Assembly (NCBI RefSeq): GCF_006363815.1
Contig: NZ_RRYT01000009.1
Span: 122,443 to 179,237, forward strand
DNA from: Thermomonospora catenispora
GTDB taxonomy: Bacteria; Actinomycetota; Actinomycetes; Streptosporangiales; Streptosporangiaceae
Length of the DNA stretch: 56,795 nt
Direction: 5' to 3'
In this document: positions 16,301 to 25,800 of the stretch, one piece after another
How positions within the stretch are numbered: the first letter of the stretch is position 1
Layout: each line of letters starts with the position of its first letter
The notes under the pieces: model-generated
What the model was told of the DNA's origin: nothing
Seen by the model: only the letters and a program-made list of their open reading frames with translations
Databases searched by the model: none
Position numbers and translations under genes: made by a program

Positions 16301-16891
16301 TCAGCGGGGCTCCAGGGCCGCCAGGACGAAGTCGGCGACCTCCTCGGCGAGCACGGCCGCGGGCTTGGGGCCGTCCGCGCGGTACCACCGGGGCATCTCG
16401 TTGATCACCCCGAAGACCACCAGCGTCACCGTCTCGGCCGGGGCGACCGCGGTGAACGCCCCCTCGCGCTGGCCGCGCTCGATGACCTCGCGGAAGGCGA
16501 CGTGGTAGCGGCGGCGGTCGGCGCGGACGGCGGCCAGCCGGTCGGGGTCCAGCCGGTGCATCTCGCGGGCGAACACCTTGGCCTCGTCGATGTGCTCGGC
16601 GGTGGAGGTCACCAGCTCCCGGATCACCGCCCGCACGGTGGCGGCCGGATCCAGGTCGGCGGCCAGGATCCGTTCCAGGTCGGCCAGCTGCCGCCTGATC
16701 AGCGACCGGTAGATCTCGTGCAGCAGATCCTGCTTGGAGTCGAAGTAGTGGTACAGGCCGCCCTTGGTGACCTGGGCGGCCTCGACGATCTGCTGCACCG
16801 AGACGCCGTCGAAGCCGTGCTCGGCGAACAGCCGCACCGCGGCGGCCAGCAGCCGGCGCTCCACCGGGGAGGTGCGCGCCCCACCGGTCAT
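16301..16891 (-). CDS. TetR/AcrR family transcriptional regulator
   Basis: A 196-residue one-component repressor. The helix-turn-helix is at about 9-55 (VERRLLAAAVRLFAEHGFDG, VSVQQIVEAAQVTKGGLYHY, FDSKQDLLHEIYRSL), with the usual TKGGLYHYF recognition helix. The rest is a helical ligand-binding domain. It faces the phosphotriesterase-like gene across a 117-base gap that contains a perfect 20-bp palindrome of the well-known ACCGACCGGTCGGT type, so it very likely represses both genes. The resemblance of the C-terminal part to fatty-acid and acyl-CoA responsive TetR proteins is only general; the inducer is unknown. Start ATG 16891 gives the standard N-terminal length. Confidence 0.92.
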   Translation of the reverse strand: MTGGARTSPVERRLLAAAVRLFAEHGFDGVSVQQIVEAAQVTKGGLYHYFDSKQDLLHEIYRSLIRRQLADLERILAADLDPAATVRAVIRELVTSTAEHIDEAKVFAREMHRLDPDRLAAVRADRRRYHVAFREVIERGQREGAFTAVAPAETVTLVVFGVINEMPRWYRADGPKPAAVLAEEVADFVLAALEPR

Positions 16892-16971
16892 CGCGCCTCT
16901 TTTCCGTTCCGCTTCCGCTCTGTTCCCCGATCGGGTGTTCCCCGTCCCGCCCGTCTCGCCTAAGTTTGCCA

Positions 16972-16991
16972 GATACCGACCGGTCGGTATC
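16972..16991. promoter_or_regulatory. Perfect 20-bp TetR-type operator
   Basis: GATACCGACCGGTCGGTATC is an uninterrupted palindrome between the divergent TetR gene (start 16891) and hydrolase gene (start 17009). The core ACCGACCGGTCGGT is a recognised actinobacterial TetR-family operator form. It lies just before the GAGAAGGGAGA ribosome-binding site of the hydrolase, so a bound repressor would block that promoter or transcript start. Confidence 0.82.
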
Positions 16992-17008
16992 CGAGAAGGG
17001 AGAACCCC

Positions 17009-17986
17009 GTGGCCGTCGTGGAGACCGTGCGCGGCGCCGTCGACGTCGCCGAGCTGGGCCGCACCTACATGCACGAGCACGTGTTCGTGCTGTCCACCGA
17101 GCACGTCCACAACTACGGGCACGGCGCCTGGTGGGACGAGGAGGAGCGGGTCGCCGAGGCGGTGACCGCGCTGCGCGGGCTGGTCGAGGACGGCGTCACC
17201 ACGATCGTCGACCCCACGGTGTGGGGGCTGGGCCGCTACATCCCGCGGATCCAGCGGGTCGCCGAGCAGGTGCCGGAGCTGAACATCATCGTGGCGACCG
17301 GCCTGTACACCTACGACAAGCTGCCGTTCCAGCTCGACTTCCGCGGGCCGGGCACGCTGCTGGGCGGGCCGGACCCGATGGTGGAGATGTTCGTCCGCGA
17401 CCTCACCGAGGGCATCGCCGACACCGGGGTCAAGGCGGCGTTCCTGAAGTGCTGCGTGGAGGAGCCCGGGCTCACGCCCGGCGTCGCGCGGGTGCTGCGC
17501 GCGGTGGCCGCGGCGCACCGCGAGACCGGCGCCCCCATCACCGTGCACACCTCGGCGTCCGCGCGGACCGGGCGGATCGCGCTCCAGGTGTTCGGCGAGG
17601 AGGGCGTGGACCTGTCCAAGGTGGTCATCGGCCACGCCGGGGACAGCAACGACCTGGACTACCTGATGGAGCTGGCCGACAGCGGGGCGATCCTGGGGAT
17701 GGACCGGTTCGGGCTGGACGTCTACAACCCCACCGACCGCCGGGTGGCGACGGTGGCGGCGCTGTGCGAGCGCGGATACGCCGACCGGATGGTGCTCAGC
17801 CACGACGCGAGCTGCTTCATCGACTGGTTCGGGCCCGACCCCGGACAGCTGCGCGGCGCCGCCCCGAACTGGCACTACCGGCACATCGGCGCCGACGTGC
17901 TGCCCGCCCTGCGCGACCGCGGCGTCACCGACGCGCAGCTGGAGCAGATGCTGGTGACCACCCCGCGGCGTTACTTCACGCGCTGA
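17009..17986 (+). CDS. Phosphotriesterase-like amidohydrolase (lactonase/PTE family)
   Basis: A 325-residue TIM-barrel metal-dependent hydrolase. The binuclear metal site of the phosphotriesterase family is complete: His22 and His24 in YMHEHVF, the carbamylated lysine Lys147 in AAFLKCC, His180 in TVHTS, His209 in IGHAGDS and Asp266 in LSHDAS. Natural substrates in the family are mostly lactones and esters (including acyl-homoserine lactones in PLL enzymes); organophosphate activity is usually side activity. The long stretch VFVLSTEHVHNYGHGAWWDEEERVAE near the N-terminus is typical of the mycobacterial/actinobacterial branch. The GTG start has a strong GAGAAGGGAGA upstream. Divergent TetR control suggests induction by substrate. 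Which lactone or ester is hydrolysed is unknown. Confidence 0.9.
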   Translation: MAVVETVRGAVDVAELGRTYMHEHVFVLSTEHVHNYGHGAWWDEEERVAEAVTALRGLVEDGVTTIVDPTVWGLGRYIPRIQRVAEQVPELNIIVATGLYTYDKLPFQLDFRGPGTLLGGPDPMVEMFVRDLTEGIADTGVKAAFLKCCVEEPGLTPGVARVLRAVAAAHRETGAPITVHTSASARTGRIALQVFGEEGVDLSKVVIGHAGDSNDLDYLMELADSGAILGMDRFGLDVYNPTDRRVATVAALCERGYADRMVLSHDASCFIDWFGPDPGQLRGAAPNWHYRHIGADVLPALRDRGVTDAQLEQMLVTTPRRYFTR

Positions 17987-17999
17987 CCCGCCCCGCACG

Positions 18000-19085
18000 T
18001 CAGGCGCGGGCCCACGCCACGCGGACGTCGGCCGCTCCGCGCGCCTCGGCGAGCCGGGCGGCCTCGGCCTCGACGCCGCCGCGGATCCGCCCCTCCGGCG
18101 CGGCGAACGGGGTGACCGTCACCTCCAGGCGGCGGCCGACCGTCCGGGCGCGCCAGGTCCCGGCGATCTCCACGTCGGCGAGCAGCACGCCGGGGCGGCC
18201 CAACGCCCGCCACACCTCTTTCTGCCGGGCCTTGTCGGGCAGCAGCAGATCCCGGTCGCCGGTCTGCAGATACGGGTCGTGGGCGGACAGCAGCCGCACG
18301 CCGCGCGGCGGCGCGGCGGCCGTCAGCGCCTCCACCCGGTCGGCGGGCAGCAGCCGCGTCCGGCCCTCCACCCGGACCTCGGCGAGGTCGTCGGGCCAGG
18401 CCGGGCGGAGCGCCGTGACCGACGTGCCGAGGAACTTCGCCACGTCGGCCTTGCCGGCCGGCCCCTGCAGCCGCAGATAGCGGCGGATCAGCTCGTCGGT
18501 GCCGCGGGCCCGCTCCGGGACGGCGGGGATCTCCTCAGCGGGTCCGAGCATCGTGGTCCGCCCGCCCGGCAGCAGCCGCACCCCGGCGAAGATCCCCACC
18601 TGCTGGAACAGCTGCCCCGAGACGTGGACGGCCGCGCAGCTCGCGCAGTGGTGGCTGAACTCCGGCGGCAGCGCGTCGCTGACCGCCCGGCTGACCTCCC
18701 CTTTGGTCATCGGCCCGGTCACCGTCTCCCGCATCGCCCGGGCCGCCAGCTCGAACGCCTCGATCCCCCGCGGGGCGACCGCCGCGAGCTGGGAGCTGCG
18801 CATGCGGGCGGCCGCGTCGGCGTCGCTCAGCGGCCACAGCGCCGCGGCCAGGGCGGCCAGATCCGACCGGCGGTGCAGGTGCGGCGCGCCCCGCACGCTC
18901 CAGATCACCGCGGTGGAGTCCGCGGGCGGCGACCAGCGCCGCGCGAGCGCCCCCACCGTCGCGGCCCCCGGAGGCGTGTCCTGCAGCCCCAGGTCGACGG
19001 AGCCCGGTGCGCCCGCCGTCTCGTCGGTCAGTCCGTGCTCGGCCAGCCGGTACGCCAAGGCCCGGCTACGGTCCACCTCGATCAT
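18000..19085 (-). CDS. Winged-helix DNA-binding domain protein (AlkZ/HTH_42-like, possible DNA glycosylase)
   Basis: A 361-residue protein of the HTH_42 superfamily. Its winged-helix repeats include DLGLQDTPPGAATVGALARRW near 29-50, SVRGAPHLHRRSDLAALAAALWPL near 56-79, GPMTKGEVSRAVSDALPPEF near 114-133 and FAGVRLLPGGRTTMLGP near 154-170. Members include AlkZ/YcaQ DNA glycosylases that unhook interstrand crosslinks, but the QxQ or QxD catalytic motif I would expect is not clear here (LQDT is the nearest). DNA repair is therefore inferred from fold, not from active-site residues. ATG 19085 has GGAGGTGG just upstream on the minus strand. It is divergent from the FdhF-type gene. The weak C-terminal end carries beta-type sequence (RRLEVTVTPFA) typical of the family. 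Confidence 0.8.
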   Translation of the reverse strand: MIEVDRSRALAYRLAEHGLTDETAGAPGSVDLGLQDTPPGAATVGALARRWSPPADSTAVIWSVRGAPHLHRRSDLAALAAALWPLSDADAAARMRSSQLAAVAPRGIEAFELAARAMRETVTGPMTKGEVSRAVSDALPPEFSHHCASCAAVHVSGQLFQQVGIFAGVRLLPGGRTTMLGPAEEIPAVPERARGTDELIRRYLRLQGPAGKADVAKFLGTSVTALRPAWPDDLAEVRVEGRTRLLPADRVEALTAAAPPRGVRLLSAHDPYLQTGDRDLLLPDKARQKEVWRALGRPGVLLADVEIAGTWRARTVGRRLEVTVTPFAAPEGRIRGGVEAEAARLAEARGAADVRVAWARA

Positions 19086-19235
19086 GGCCACCTCCGCCGC
19101 CGATCCTCCCCCATGCGTCCGTCCTCCGCCATCGATCGCCGGCCCCGAGAGCGGGCCCGTTCCGCCCTCCCGCCGCCCGGCCGGACGGCCGGGGCCGCCC
19201 GCGGGCCTTCTGATCGGCGGAAACCTCCCTTGGGC

Positions 19236-19254
19236 GCACCCCCGCAGGGGGTGC
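19236..19254. promoter_or_regulatory. Palindrome GCACCCCCgcaGGGGGTGC in the FdhF-type gene promoter region
   Basis: Perfect 8-bp arms with a 3-base loop, 37 bases upstream of ATG 19292. It lies between a poor -35 (TTGGGC 19230-19235) and a possible -10 (CACAAT 19254-19259), exactly where a MerR-like or repressor-type operator would be. It could also be a leader hairpin. Confidence 0.45.
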
Positions 19255-19291
19255 ACAATCGAGGAACGGCCTGGTGACGGAAGGGTGAGCG

Positions 19292-21559
19292 ATGAGCCGG
19301 CGTGCACCGATCGAGGACTCGGGCGATGCCCTGCCGAAGGCGTCCCCGCCCAAGGAGTACGCGGCGGGGCTGCCCGGCGTGACCACGGCGCTGCGCCGCT
19401 CGTGGGAGCAGATGGGCGCCCGCCGGAGCGCGCTGACGCTGCTGCGGGTCAACCAGAAGGAGGGCTTCGACTGCCCCGGCTGCGCCTGGCCGGAGGGCGA
19501 CCGCCGGCACCGGGCCGAGTTCTGTGAGAACGGGGCCAAGGCGGTGGCGGAGGAGGCCACCGTCCGCCGGGTCACCCGGGAGTTCTTCGCCCGCCACCCG
19601 ATCAGCGAGCTGGCCGGGCGTTCGGACTACTGGCTGGGGCAGCAGGGCCGGCTGACCGAGCCGATGCTCAAGCGGGAGGGCTCGGACCACTACGAGCCGG
19701 TGGGCTGGGACGAGGCGCTGGGGATCCTGGCCGAGGAGCTGAAGGCGCTGGACTCGCCCGACGAGGCCGTGTTCTACACCTCGGGGCGGACCAGCAACGA
19801 GGCGGCGTTCGTCTACCAGCTGCTGGCGCGGGCGTTCGGCACCAACAACCTGCCGGACTGCTCCAACATGTGCCACGAGTCCTCCGGCTCGGCGCTCAGC
19901 GAGACCCTCGGCGTCGGCAAGGGGTCGGTGCTGCTGGAGGACCTGTACCGGGCCGATCTGATCTTCGTCGCCGGGCAGAACCCGGGCACCAACCATCCCC
20001 GCATGCTGTCGGCGCTGGAGCGGGCCAAGAGGAACGGCGCCCGGATCATCGCGATCAACCCGCTGCCGGAGGCGGGCCTGCTGCGGTTCAAGAACCCCCA
20101 GCGCCCCTCCGGGCTGGCCGGGCGCGGCACCCCGCTGGCCGACCGATTCCTGCAGATCAGGTTGAACGGGGACCTGGCGCTGTTCCAGGCCCTCAACCGG
20201 CTGCTGCTGGACCGGGACGCGATCGACCAGGAGTTCCTCCGCGAGCACACCGTGGGGCTGGAGGAGCTGGTCAAGCATCTGGAGCGGCTCGACTGGGACG
20301 AGGTGCTGGAGGCCACCGGGCTGACCCGCGAGCAGATCGAGGCCACCGCCGACGAGGTGGTGCGCTCCGAGCGGATCATCGTGTGCTGGGCGATGGGCCT
20401 GACCCAGCACCGCAACTCGGTGCCCACCATCCGCGAGATCGTCAACTTCCTGCTGCTGCGCGGCAACATCGGCAAGCCGGGCGCGGGCGTGTGCCCGGTC
20501 CGCGGGCACTCCAACGTGCAGGGCGACCGGACGATGGGCATCGTCGAGCGGCCCTCCCCGGCGTTCCTGGACGCGCTGGCCGCCGAGTTCGGCTTCGACC
20601 CGCCGCGCGAGCACGGCCTGGACACCGTCGGCGCCATCGAGGCGATGCGGGACGGCAAGGTCAAGGTGTTCATGGGGATGGGCGGCAACTTCGTGCGCGC
20701 CACCCCCGACTCGGCGGTCACCGAGGCGGCGATGCGCTCGTGCCGGCTGACCGCGCACGTGTCCACCAAGCTCAACCGCTCGCACACGGTCACCGGACGG
20801 CGCGCGCTGATCCTGCCGACGCTCGGCCGCACCGAACGGGACGTGCAGGAGTCAGGGCCGCAGTTCGTGTCGGTGGAGGACTCGATGGGCATGGTGCACG
20901 CCTCGCGCGGCCGTCTCGCCCCGGCGTCGGAGCACCTGCTGTCGGAGGTCGCGATCGTGTGCCGGCTGGGCCGGGCGCTCGGGCTGACCGGCTTCGACTG
21001 GGCGGGCATGGAGCGCGACTACGACGTGATCCGCTCCCACATCTCCCGGGTCGTCCCCGGCTTCGCCGACTTCAACCGGCGGATCCGCGAGCCCGGCGGC
21101 TTCGTCCTGCCGCATGCGCCGCGCGACCGCCGCGAGTTCCCCACCCTGGAGGGCAAGGCGCGCCTGACGGTGAACGAGCTGGAGGTGCTGCGGGTCCCGC
21201 CGGGGCGGCTGCTGCTGCAGACCGTGCGCAGCCACGACCAGTTCAACACCACGATCTACGGGCTGGACGACCGGTACCGGGGGGTGCGCGGCGGCCGGCG
21301 GGTGGTGTTCGTGCACCCCGACGACCTGGCCGCGCTGGGGATCGCCGACGGGACGATGGTCGACCTGGTGAGCGAGTGGCACGACGGTGTGGAGCGGCGC
21401 GCCCCCGGATTCCGCACCGTGGCCTACCCGACCGCCCGCGGATGCGCGGCGGCGTACTTCCCGGAGACCAACGTCCTGGTGCCGCTGGACAGCACCGCGG
21501 AGGTCAGCAACACGCCGACGTCCAAGTCGATCGTGATACGGCTCGAACCGGCGGGCTGA
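19292..21559 (+). CDS. FdhF/YdeP family molybdopterin oxidoreductase
   Basis: A 755-residue molybdenum-cofactor enzyme of the FdhF/YdeP group. The N-terminal part contains GFDCPGCAWPEGDRRH near 58-73, with Cys61 and Cys64, and FCENGAKAVAEEATVRRVT near 77-95; a full four-cysteine iron-sulfur site is not visible. The Mo-bisPGD domains follow: YTSGRTSNEAAFVYQLLARA near 156-175, NMCHESSG near 191-198, FVAGQNPGTNHPRMLS near 228-243, and the C-terminal LLLQTVRSHDQFNTTIYGLDDRYRG near 640-664. YdeP-type proteins are linked to acid resistance in E. coli, and the electron acceptor is unclear. ATG 19292 has GGAAGG upstream. No formate channel, chaperone or small subunit gene adjoins it, so true formate dehydrogenase function is doubtful. 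Confidence 0.88.
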   Translation: MSRRAPIEDSGDALPKASPPKEYAAGLPGVTTALRRSWEQMGARRSALTLLRVNQKEGFDCPGCAWPEGDRRHRAEFCENGAKAVAEEATVRRVTREFFARHPISELAGRSDYWLGQQGRLTEPMLKREGSDHYEPVGWDEALGILAEELKALDSPDEAVFYTSGRTSNEAAFVYQLLARAFGTNNLPDCSNMCHESSGSALSETLGVGKGSVLLEDLYRADLIFVAGQNPGTNHPRMLSALERAKRNGARIIAINPLPEAGLLRFKNPQRPSGLAGRGTPLADRFLQIRLNGDLALFQALNRLLLDRDAIDQEFLREHTVGLEELVKHLERLDWDEVLEATGLTREQIEATADEVVRSERIIVCWAMGLTQHRNSVPTIREIVNFLLLRGNIGKPGAGVCPVRGHSNVQGDRTMGIVERPSPAFLDALAAEFGFDPPREHGLDTVGAIEAMRDGKVKVFMGMGGNFVRATPDSAVTEAAMRSCRLTAHVSTKLNRSHTVTGRRALILPTLGRTERDVQESGPQFVSVEDSMGMVHASRGRLAPASEHLLSEVAIVCRLGRALGLTGFDWAGMERDYDVIRSHISRVVPGFADFNRRIREPGGFVLPHAPRDRREFPTLEGKARLTVNELEVLRVPPGRLLLQTVRSHDQFNTTIYGLDDRYRGVRGGRRVVFVHPDDLAALGIADGTMVDLVSEWHDGVERRAPGFRTVAYPTARGCAAAYFPETNVLVPLDSTAEVSNTPTSKSIVIRLEPAG

Positions 21560-21565
21560 GGGCTT

Positions 21566-21571
21566 TACGGT
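21566..21571 (+). promoter_or_regulatory. -10 hexamer TACGGT for a leaderless DUF1707-protein transcript
   Basis: TACGGT ends six bases before ATG 21578, just after the stop of the upstream molybdoenzyme gene. There is no Shine-Dalgarno sequence. A poor TCGAAC-like -35 is possible near 21543. Confidence 0.4.
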
Positions 21572-21577
21572 GGGTTC

Positions 21578-22222
21578 ATGACGAACCTCCCGGACCACCA
21601 GGCCGTTCCGGATCCACGTGACCTGCGGGCGTCCGACGCCGACCGCGAACGGGTGGCCCAGGCGCTGCGCGAGGCGGCCGGCGACGGCCGGATCAACCTC
21701 GAGGAGCTCGAGGAACGGCTGACCGCCGCCTATTCGGCGCGCACCTACGGAGAGCTGGAGGCGCTGACCCGCGACCTGCCGGTGTCCGGCACCGGCGCCG
21801 TTCCCATCGTCGCGGCCCCCGACCGGCGCATCACCGGCGGGAAGCCGACCTCCACGGTGGGCGTCGCGGTGATGAGCGAGTTCAAACGGCGCGGGCGATG
21901 GACCGCGCCGCGCCGGTTCACCGCGTTCGTCTACTGGGGCGGCGGGAAGATCGACCTCACCGAGGCCCGCTTCACCGGTCCGGAACTGCGGATCCGGGCG
22001 TTCGCGATCATGGGCGGGATCGACATCGTGGTGCCCGAGGACCTGGACGTCACCGTGAACGGCGTGGGGATCATGGGGGCGTTCGACGACAAGGCCACCG
22101 GACCGGGCGCGCCCGGCGCGCCCAAGGTCACGGTGAGCGGGTTCTCGTTCTGGGGCGGGGTGTCGGTCAAGCGCCGCAAGCGCGGGGACCGGATCGAGAA
22201 GCGGGCGGCGGAGCTGGAGTAG
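21578..22222 (+). CDS. DUF1707 SHOCT-like domain protein with C-terminal beta domain
   Basis: A 214-residue protein. Residues 12-66 are a DUF1707/SHOCT-like helical domain (PRDLRASDADRERVAQALRE, GRINLEELEERLTAAYSART, YGELEALTRDLP), common in actinobacteria and often on cell-envelope or antibiotic-response proteins. The C-terminal half (about 90-205) has beta repeats resembling the LiaF/YvqF C-terminal domain (AFVYWGGGKIDLTEARF, IRAFAIMGGIDIVVPEDLDV, VNGVGIMGAFDDKA, SGFSFWGGVSVKRRKR). No transmembrane segment is visible, so it probably works in the cytoplasm or binds a membrane partner. The stop is four bases from the stop of the convergent DivIVA-repeat gene. Biochemical function is unknown. 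Confidence 0.85.
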   Translation: MTNLPDHQAVPDPRDLRASDADRERVAQALREAAGDGRINLEELEERLTAAYSARTYGELEALTRDLPVSGTGAVPIVAAPDRRITGGKPTSTVGVAVMSEFKRRGRWTAPRRFTAFVYWGGGKIDLTEARFTGPELRIRAFAIMGGIDIVVPEDLDVTVNGVGIMGAFDDKATGPGAPGAPKVTVSGFSFWGGVSVKRRKRGDRIEKRAAELE

Positions 22223-22226
22223 CGGT

Positions 22227-22802
22227 TCACCGCCCGAGCCGCCGCCGGTAGCCGGCGACGAGGTCGTCCACCTGCCGGATGTCGTAGCCGCGCAGCACCA
22301 CGTCGAAGCGCGGCGGGAAGTCCCCGTCGGTCATCGGCGACAGCCGCACGTCACGGCCGCGCAGCGCCGGGTGCCCGGTCTCCGCCCACAGCCGGGCCAG
22401 GAACAGGCGGACCTGATGCCGGTCGTAGCCGCGCCAGCGCACCCGCAGGCCGTGCTCCCGGGCGACCTGCTCCAGCAGCCAGGGCGGTGCGCCGTCCACG
22501 GAGCCGGCCGTGGAACCGACCGCGGGACCGGCCGCGACGCCCGGTCTGAGGTCGGGCTCCTCATCGGGCGGCGCGGCGCCCTCCAGCGCGGCCAGCTTCC
22601 GGCGGTAGCGGCGCATCGCCTCGTCCACCTCGAACCGGTCGTAGCCGCGCACCACCACGTCGAACGGGGGGTCGGCCAGCTGCTCGGCCGTCACCGGCGG
22701 GCCCTGGAGCGGAGCGCCGGCCAGGGCGGCCTCGATCCGCGCCACCATCTCGTCCACCTGGTGGCGGTCGTAGCCGCGCAGCACCACCGAGAACTCCGGC
22801 AT
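22227..22802 (-). CDS. Protein with four DivIVA-type RGYDxxxV motifs
   Basis: A 191-residue protein that contains four copies of the DivIVA N-terminal signature RGYDRxxV at 9, 52, 124 and 171 (RGYDRHQVDEMV, RGYDRFEVDEAM, RGYDRHQVRLFL, RGYDIRQVDDLV). The single motif in DivIVA/Wag31 is the membrane-curvature-binding turn at the start of a coiled coil. Here each copy is followed by only about 20-30 helical residues, with Pro/Asp-rich linkers between. No long coiled coil follows, so it could not form normal DivIVA polymers. Start ATG 22802 is chosen because GGAGGTGA lies six to seven bases upstream (minus strand); GTG 22820 would add MAEVIA. It is followed upstream, after 70 bases, by the end of the P-type ATPase gene. 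It may bind DivIVA or curved membrane; function is unknown. Confidence 0.83.
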   Translation of the reverse strand: MPEFSVVLRGYDRHQVDEMVARIEAALAGAPLQGPPVTAEQLADPPFDVVVRGYDRFEVDEAMRRYRRKLAALEGAAPPDEEPDLRPGVAAGPAVGSTAGSVDGAPPWLLEQVAREHGLRVRWRGYDRHQVRLFLARLWAETGHPALRGRDVRLSPMTDGDFPPRFDVVLRGYDIRQVDDLVAGYRRRLGR

Positions 22803-22871
22803 CGCGATCACCTCCGCCACCGGAGGGTAGAGGGGGGCCGGACCCCGCGGCCAGGGCGTCGCCGGAGCCGG

Positions 22872-25800
22872 TCAGGACGCCGCGGCGGGCATCGCCCGGA
22901 CCAGGCCGAGGGCACGCAGCAGGCGCGGCCCCAGCGGCGAGGCGAGGAAGGCGACCGCCGCCGCGGCCACCACCATCGTCCAGGCGACCGGGCCGAGCGG
23001 GGTGCACCCGAAGAAGCGGCTGAGCACCGGGGTCTCGATGACGGCGAGCAGCACCAGCAGCGACGCCGCGCAGGTGGCCAGCACCGCCGGGCTGCGCCGC
23101 CCGACCTGCAGGGTCTGCACCAGCTGGGCGAGCACCAGCGCGGCCAGCGCCATGGTGGAGGCCCGTCGCCTGCGGCCGGTCAGTCGTCCGGCGTGCCAGG
23201 CCAGGACGGAGCCGCAGGCGGTGATCGCCCCGCGCAGCACGATCGCCTCGTGCAGGGGGTCGGCCAGCGGCCCGCCGCGGGCGGCGGCCGGAGGGGCGGT
23301 CTCGGCGTCCCGCCGCCCGCGCTCCGTCGGCGGCGCCAGCGCCACCGCCAGCGCGGGCAGCATGTCGGTGAGCGTGTTGACCAGCAGCAGCTGGCGGGTG
23401 GACAGCGGGGCCTTGCCGCCGAACGCGGTGCCGTAGAGGGTGAAGGCGATCTCGCCGGCGTTCCCGCCGACCAGGATGGACACCGCGTTGCGGACGCTCT
23501 CGGCCAGCGCGCGGCCCTCCAGCAGGGCCTCCACGATGGCGGGCAGGTCCCCGCCGCGCAGGATGAGGTCGGCGGCCGACTGGGCGGCCCGCGAATCCCC
23601 CTGGGCCAGCCCGATGCCCACGTCGGCGAGCCGGATCGCGGCGGCGTCGTTGGCGCCGTCCCCGGTCATCGCCACCGTCCGTCCGGCCCGTTGCAGCGCC
23701 TGCACGATCCGCACCTTGTGCTCGGGGCTGACCCTGGCGAACACCGAGGTGCGGGCGATCCGGGCGATGCGTTCCTTCTCCCCCAGGCGGTCCAGGTCGG
23801 CGCCGGTGAGCACCCGATCGGCCCCGGGGATGCCCAGCCCGGCGGCGATGGCCCGGGCGGTGGCGGGATGGTCGCCGGTGATCATGACGATCCTGATGCC
23901 GGCCCGGGTGAGCCGCCGCACCGCCTCGGGGGCGTCCGGGCGGAGCGCGTCGGCGATGCCGACGAACCCCAGCAGCGTCAGCTCGGCGGTCTCGGCGAGC
24001 GCGCCGGCCCGCTCGAGGTCCGCCTCGGCGGGGCGGGCCTCGGCGATCGCCAGGACCCGCAGGCCCTCCTCGGCCAGCCGGGCGATGGTCCGGCGGGCCT
24101 GCCGGCGGTGCCGTTCGGTCATCGGGCGGGTCGTCGCGTCGGCCGCCACCCGGGTGCAGCGCGGCAGCACCACCTCGGGCGCCCCCTTGACGGCGAGGAA
24201 CGGGGACTTCCGTCCGTTCTCCGGGGCCACGCCGACGGCGGCCGAGTAGCCGCGGCTGGGCTCGAAGGGGGTCTCGTGCAGCAGCCGCCAGTCCGCGCCG
24301 TCGCCGAGGCGGTCGCGGGCCGCCTCCAGCACCGCCCGGTCGGTGGCGTGCCTGACCTCGGCGGGGTCGTCGACGGGCGGGCAGGCCCGGGCCCCGGCGA
24401 TCAGCAGCCGGCGGCCGGGCTCCGAGGCGGGGTCGACGTCGCCGGCGGGTCCGGCCAGCCGCACCACCCGCAGCCGGCCCTCGGTGAGGGTGCCGGTCTT
24501 GTCGAAGCACAAGGTGTCGACCCGGCCCATGGTGCCGAGGGTGCGGGAGGTGCGGGCCAGCACGTTGCGGCGGGACAGCCGGCGGGCGGCGGCGAGCTGG
24601 GCGACCGTCGCCACCAGCGGCAGACCTTCGGGCACGGCGGCGACCGCCACCGCCACCCCGGAGGAGATCGCCTGCCGGATCGACACGCCGCGGGCGAACG
24701 CCAGCATCCCCACCAGCGCGCCGCTCAGCCCGGTGATCGGCAGCGCCAGCCGGGTCAGCTCGTTCAGCTGGACCTGCACCCCGGCCGGCGCCGGGGCCTC
24801 GCCGGCGAGCGCGGCGGCCCGTCCGGCCTGGGTGGCCGAGCCGGTGGCGACCACGACCGCGTGCGCCCGGCCGGTCAGCACCGTGGTGCCCTCGTAGACC
24901 ATGCAGGAGCGTTCGGCCAGCTCCGCGCCGGGGACGGGGTCGACGGACTTGAGCACCGGCATCGACTCGCCGGTCAGGCTGGCCTCGTCGACCTCCAGGT
25001 CCTCGGCGGCCAGCAGCCGCGCGTCGGCGGGCACCACGTCAGAGGGGCCGATGGCGATGACGTCGCCGACGTACAGGTCCTCGGCGGGGATGCGCTCCCA
25101 GCCGTCGTCCTCGGCGATCTCGCCGAGCGGCGGGAGGGGCTCGCCGGGGCGCAGCCGGCGGGCGGGGGGACGCTGGCCGAGCAGCAGTGCGCCGAGGGCC
25201 TGCTCGGCGCGCATCCGCTGCAGGCCGCTGACCATCGCGTTCCCGGCCATCACCCCGCCGACCAGGGCGGCGTCCACCCCCGACCCGACGACCGCGGAGG
25301 CCGCCGCGCCCAGCACCAGCACCGGGGTCAGCGGGTCGCGCAGCTCGTGGCCGACGGCGGCGATCAGGTCCGCCGCCGAGCGCAGCGGGCCGCGCTCGGG
25401 GAGCCGGCGGCGCCCGTTCCGCGCGGCGCGCAGGGCGATGTGCCGTGCGCGCAGCTCCCGGGCGCGTTCCAGCGCGGTGTCGGGGTCCAGGGCGTGCCAG
25501 GCGAGGCGGGGCAGAGGGCTCGGGGGACGGCGCCGGGCGAGCCTGCGGGCCGACAGCACGCCGCCGACCATCGCGCCCAGCGCGGCGGTGTACACCGGGG
25601 CCGTCGAGAAGGCCGAGGCGCCGCGTTTGTCGGCGACGACCAGCAGCGCGCCCAGCGAGGTGCCGCCGAGCGCCAGCCGGACCCCGCGTTCGCTGTTCTC
25701 CCGGGCCGCGCCGATCGCGGTGCACAGCCGCCACAGCTGCTCCAGGCCGGGGCCGCAGATCAGGTCGGCGCCCCAGCACTGGTCGCGGCCCTCGGCAGAG

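Noticed and set aside
19292-21559. Classical formate dehydrogenase
   Set aside because: The four-cysteine iron-sulfur motif and accessory genes are absent; YdeP-type is more fitting.
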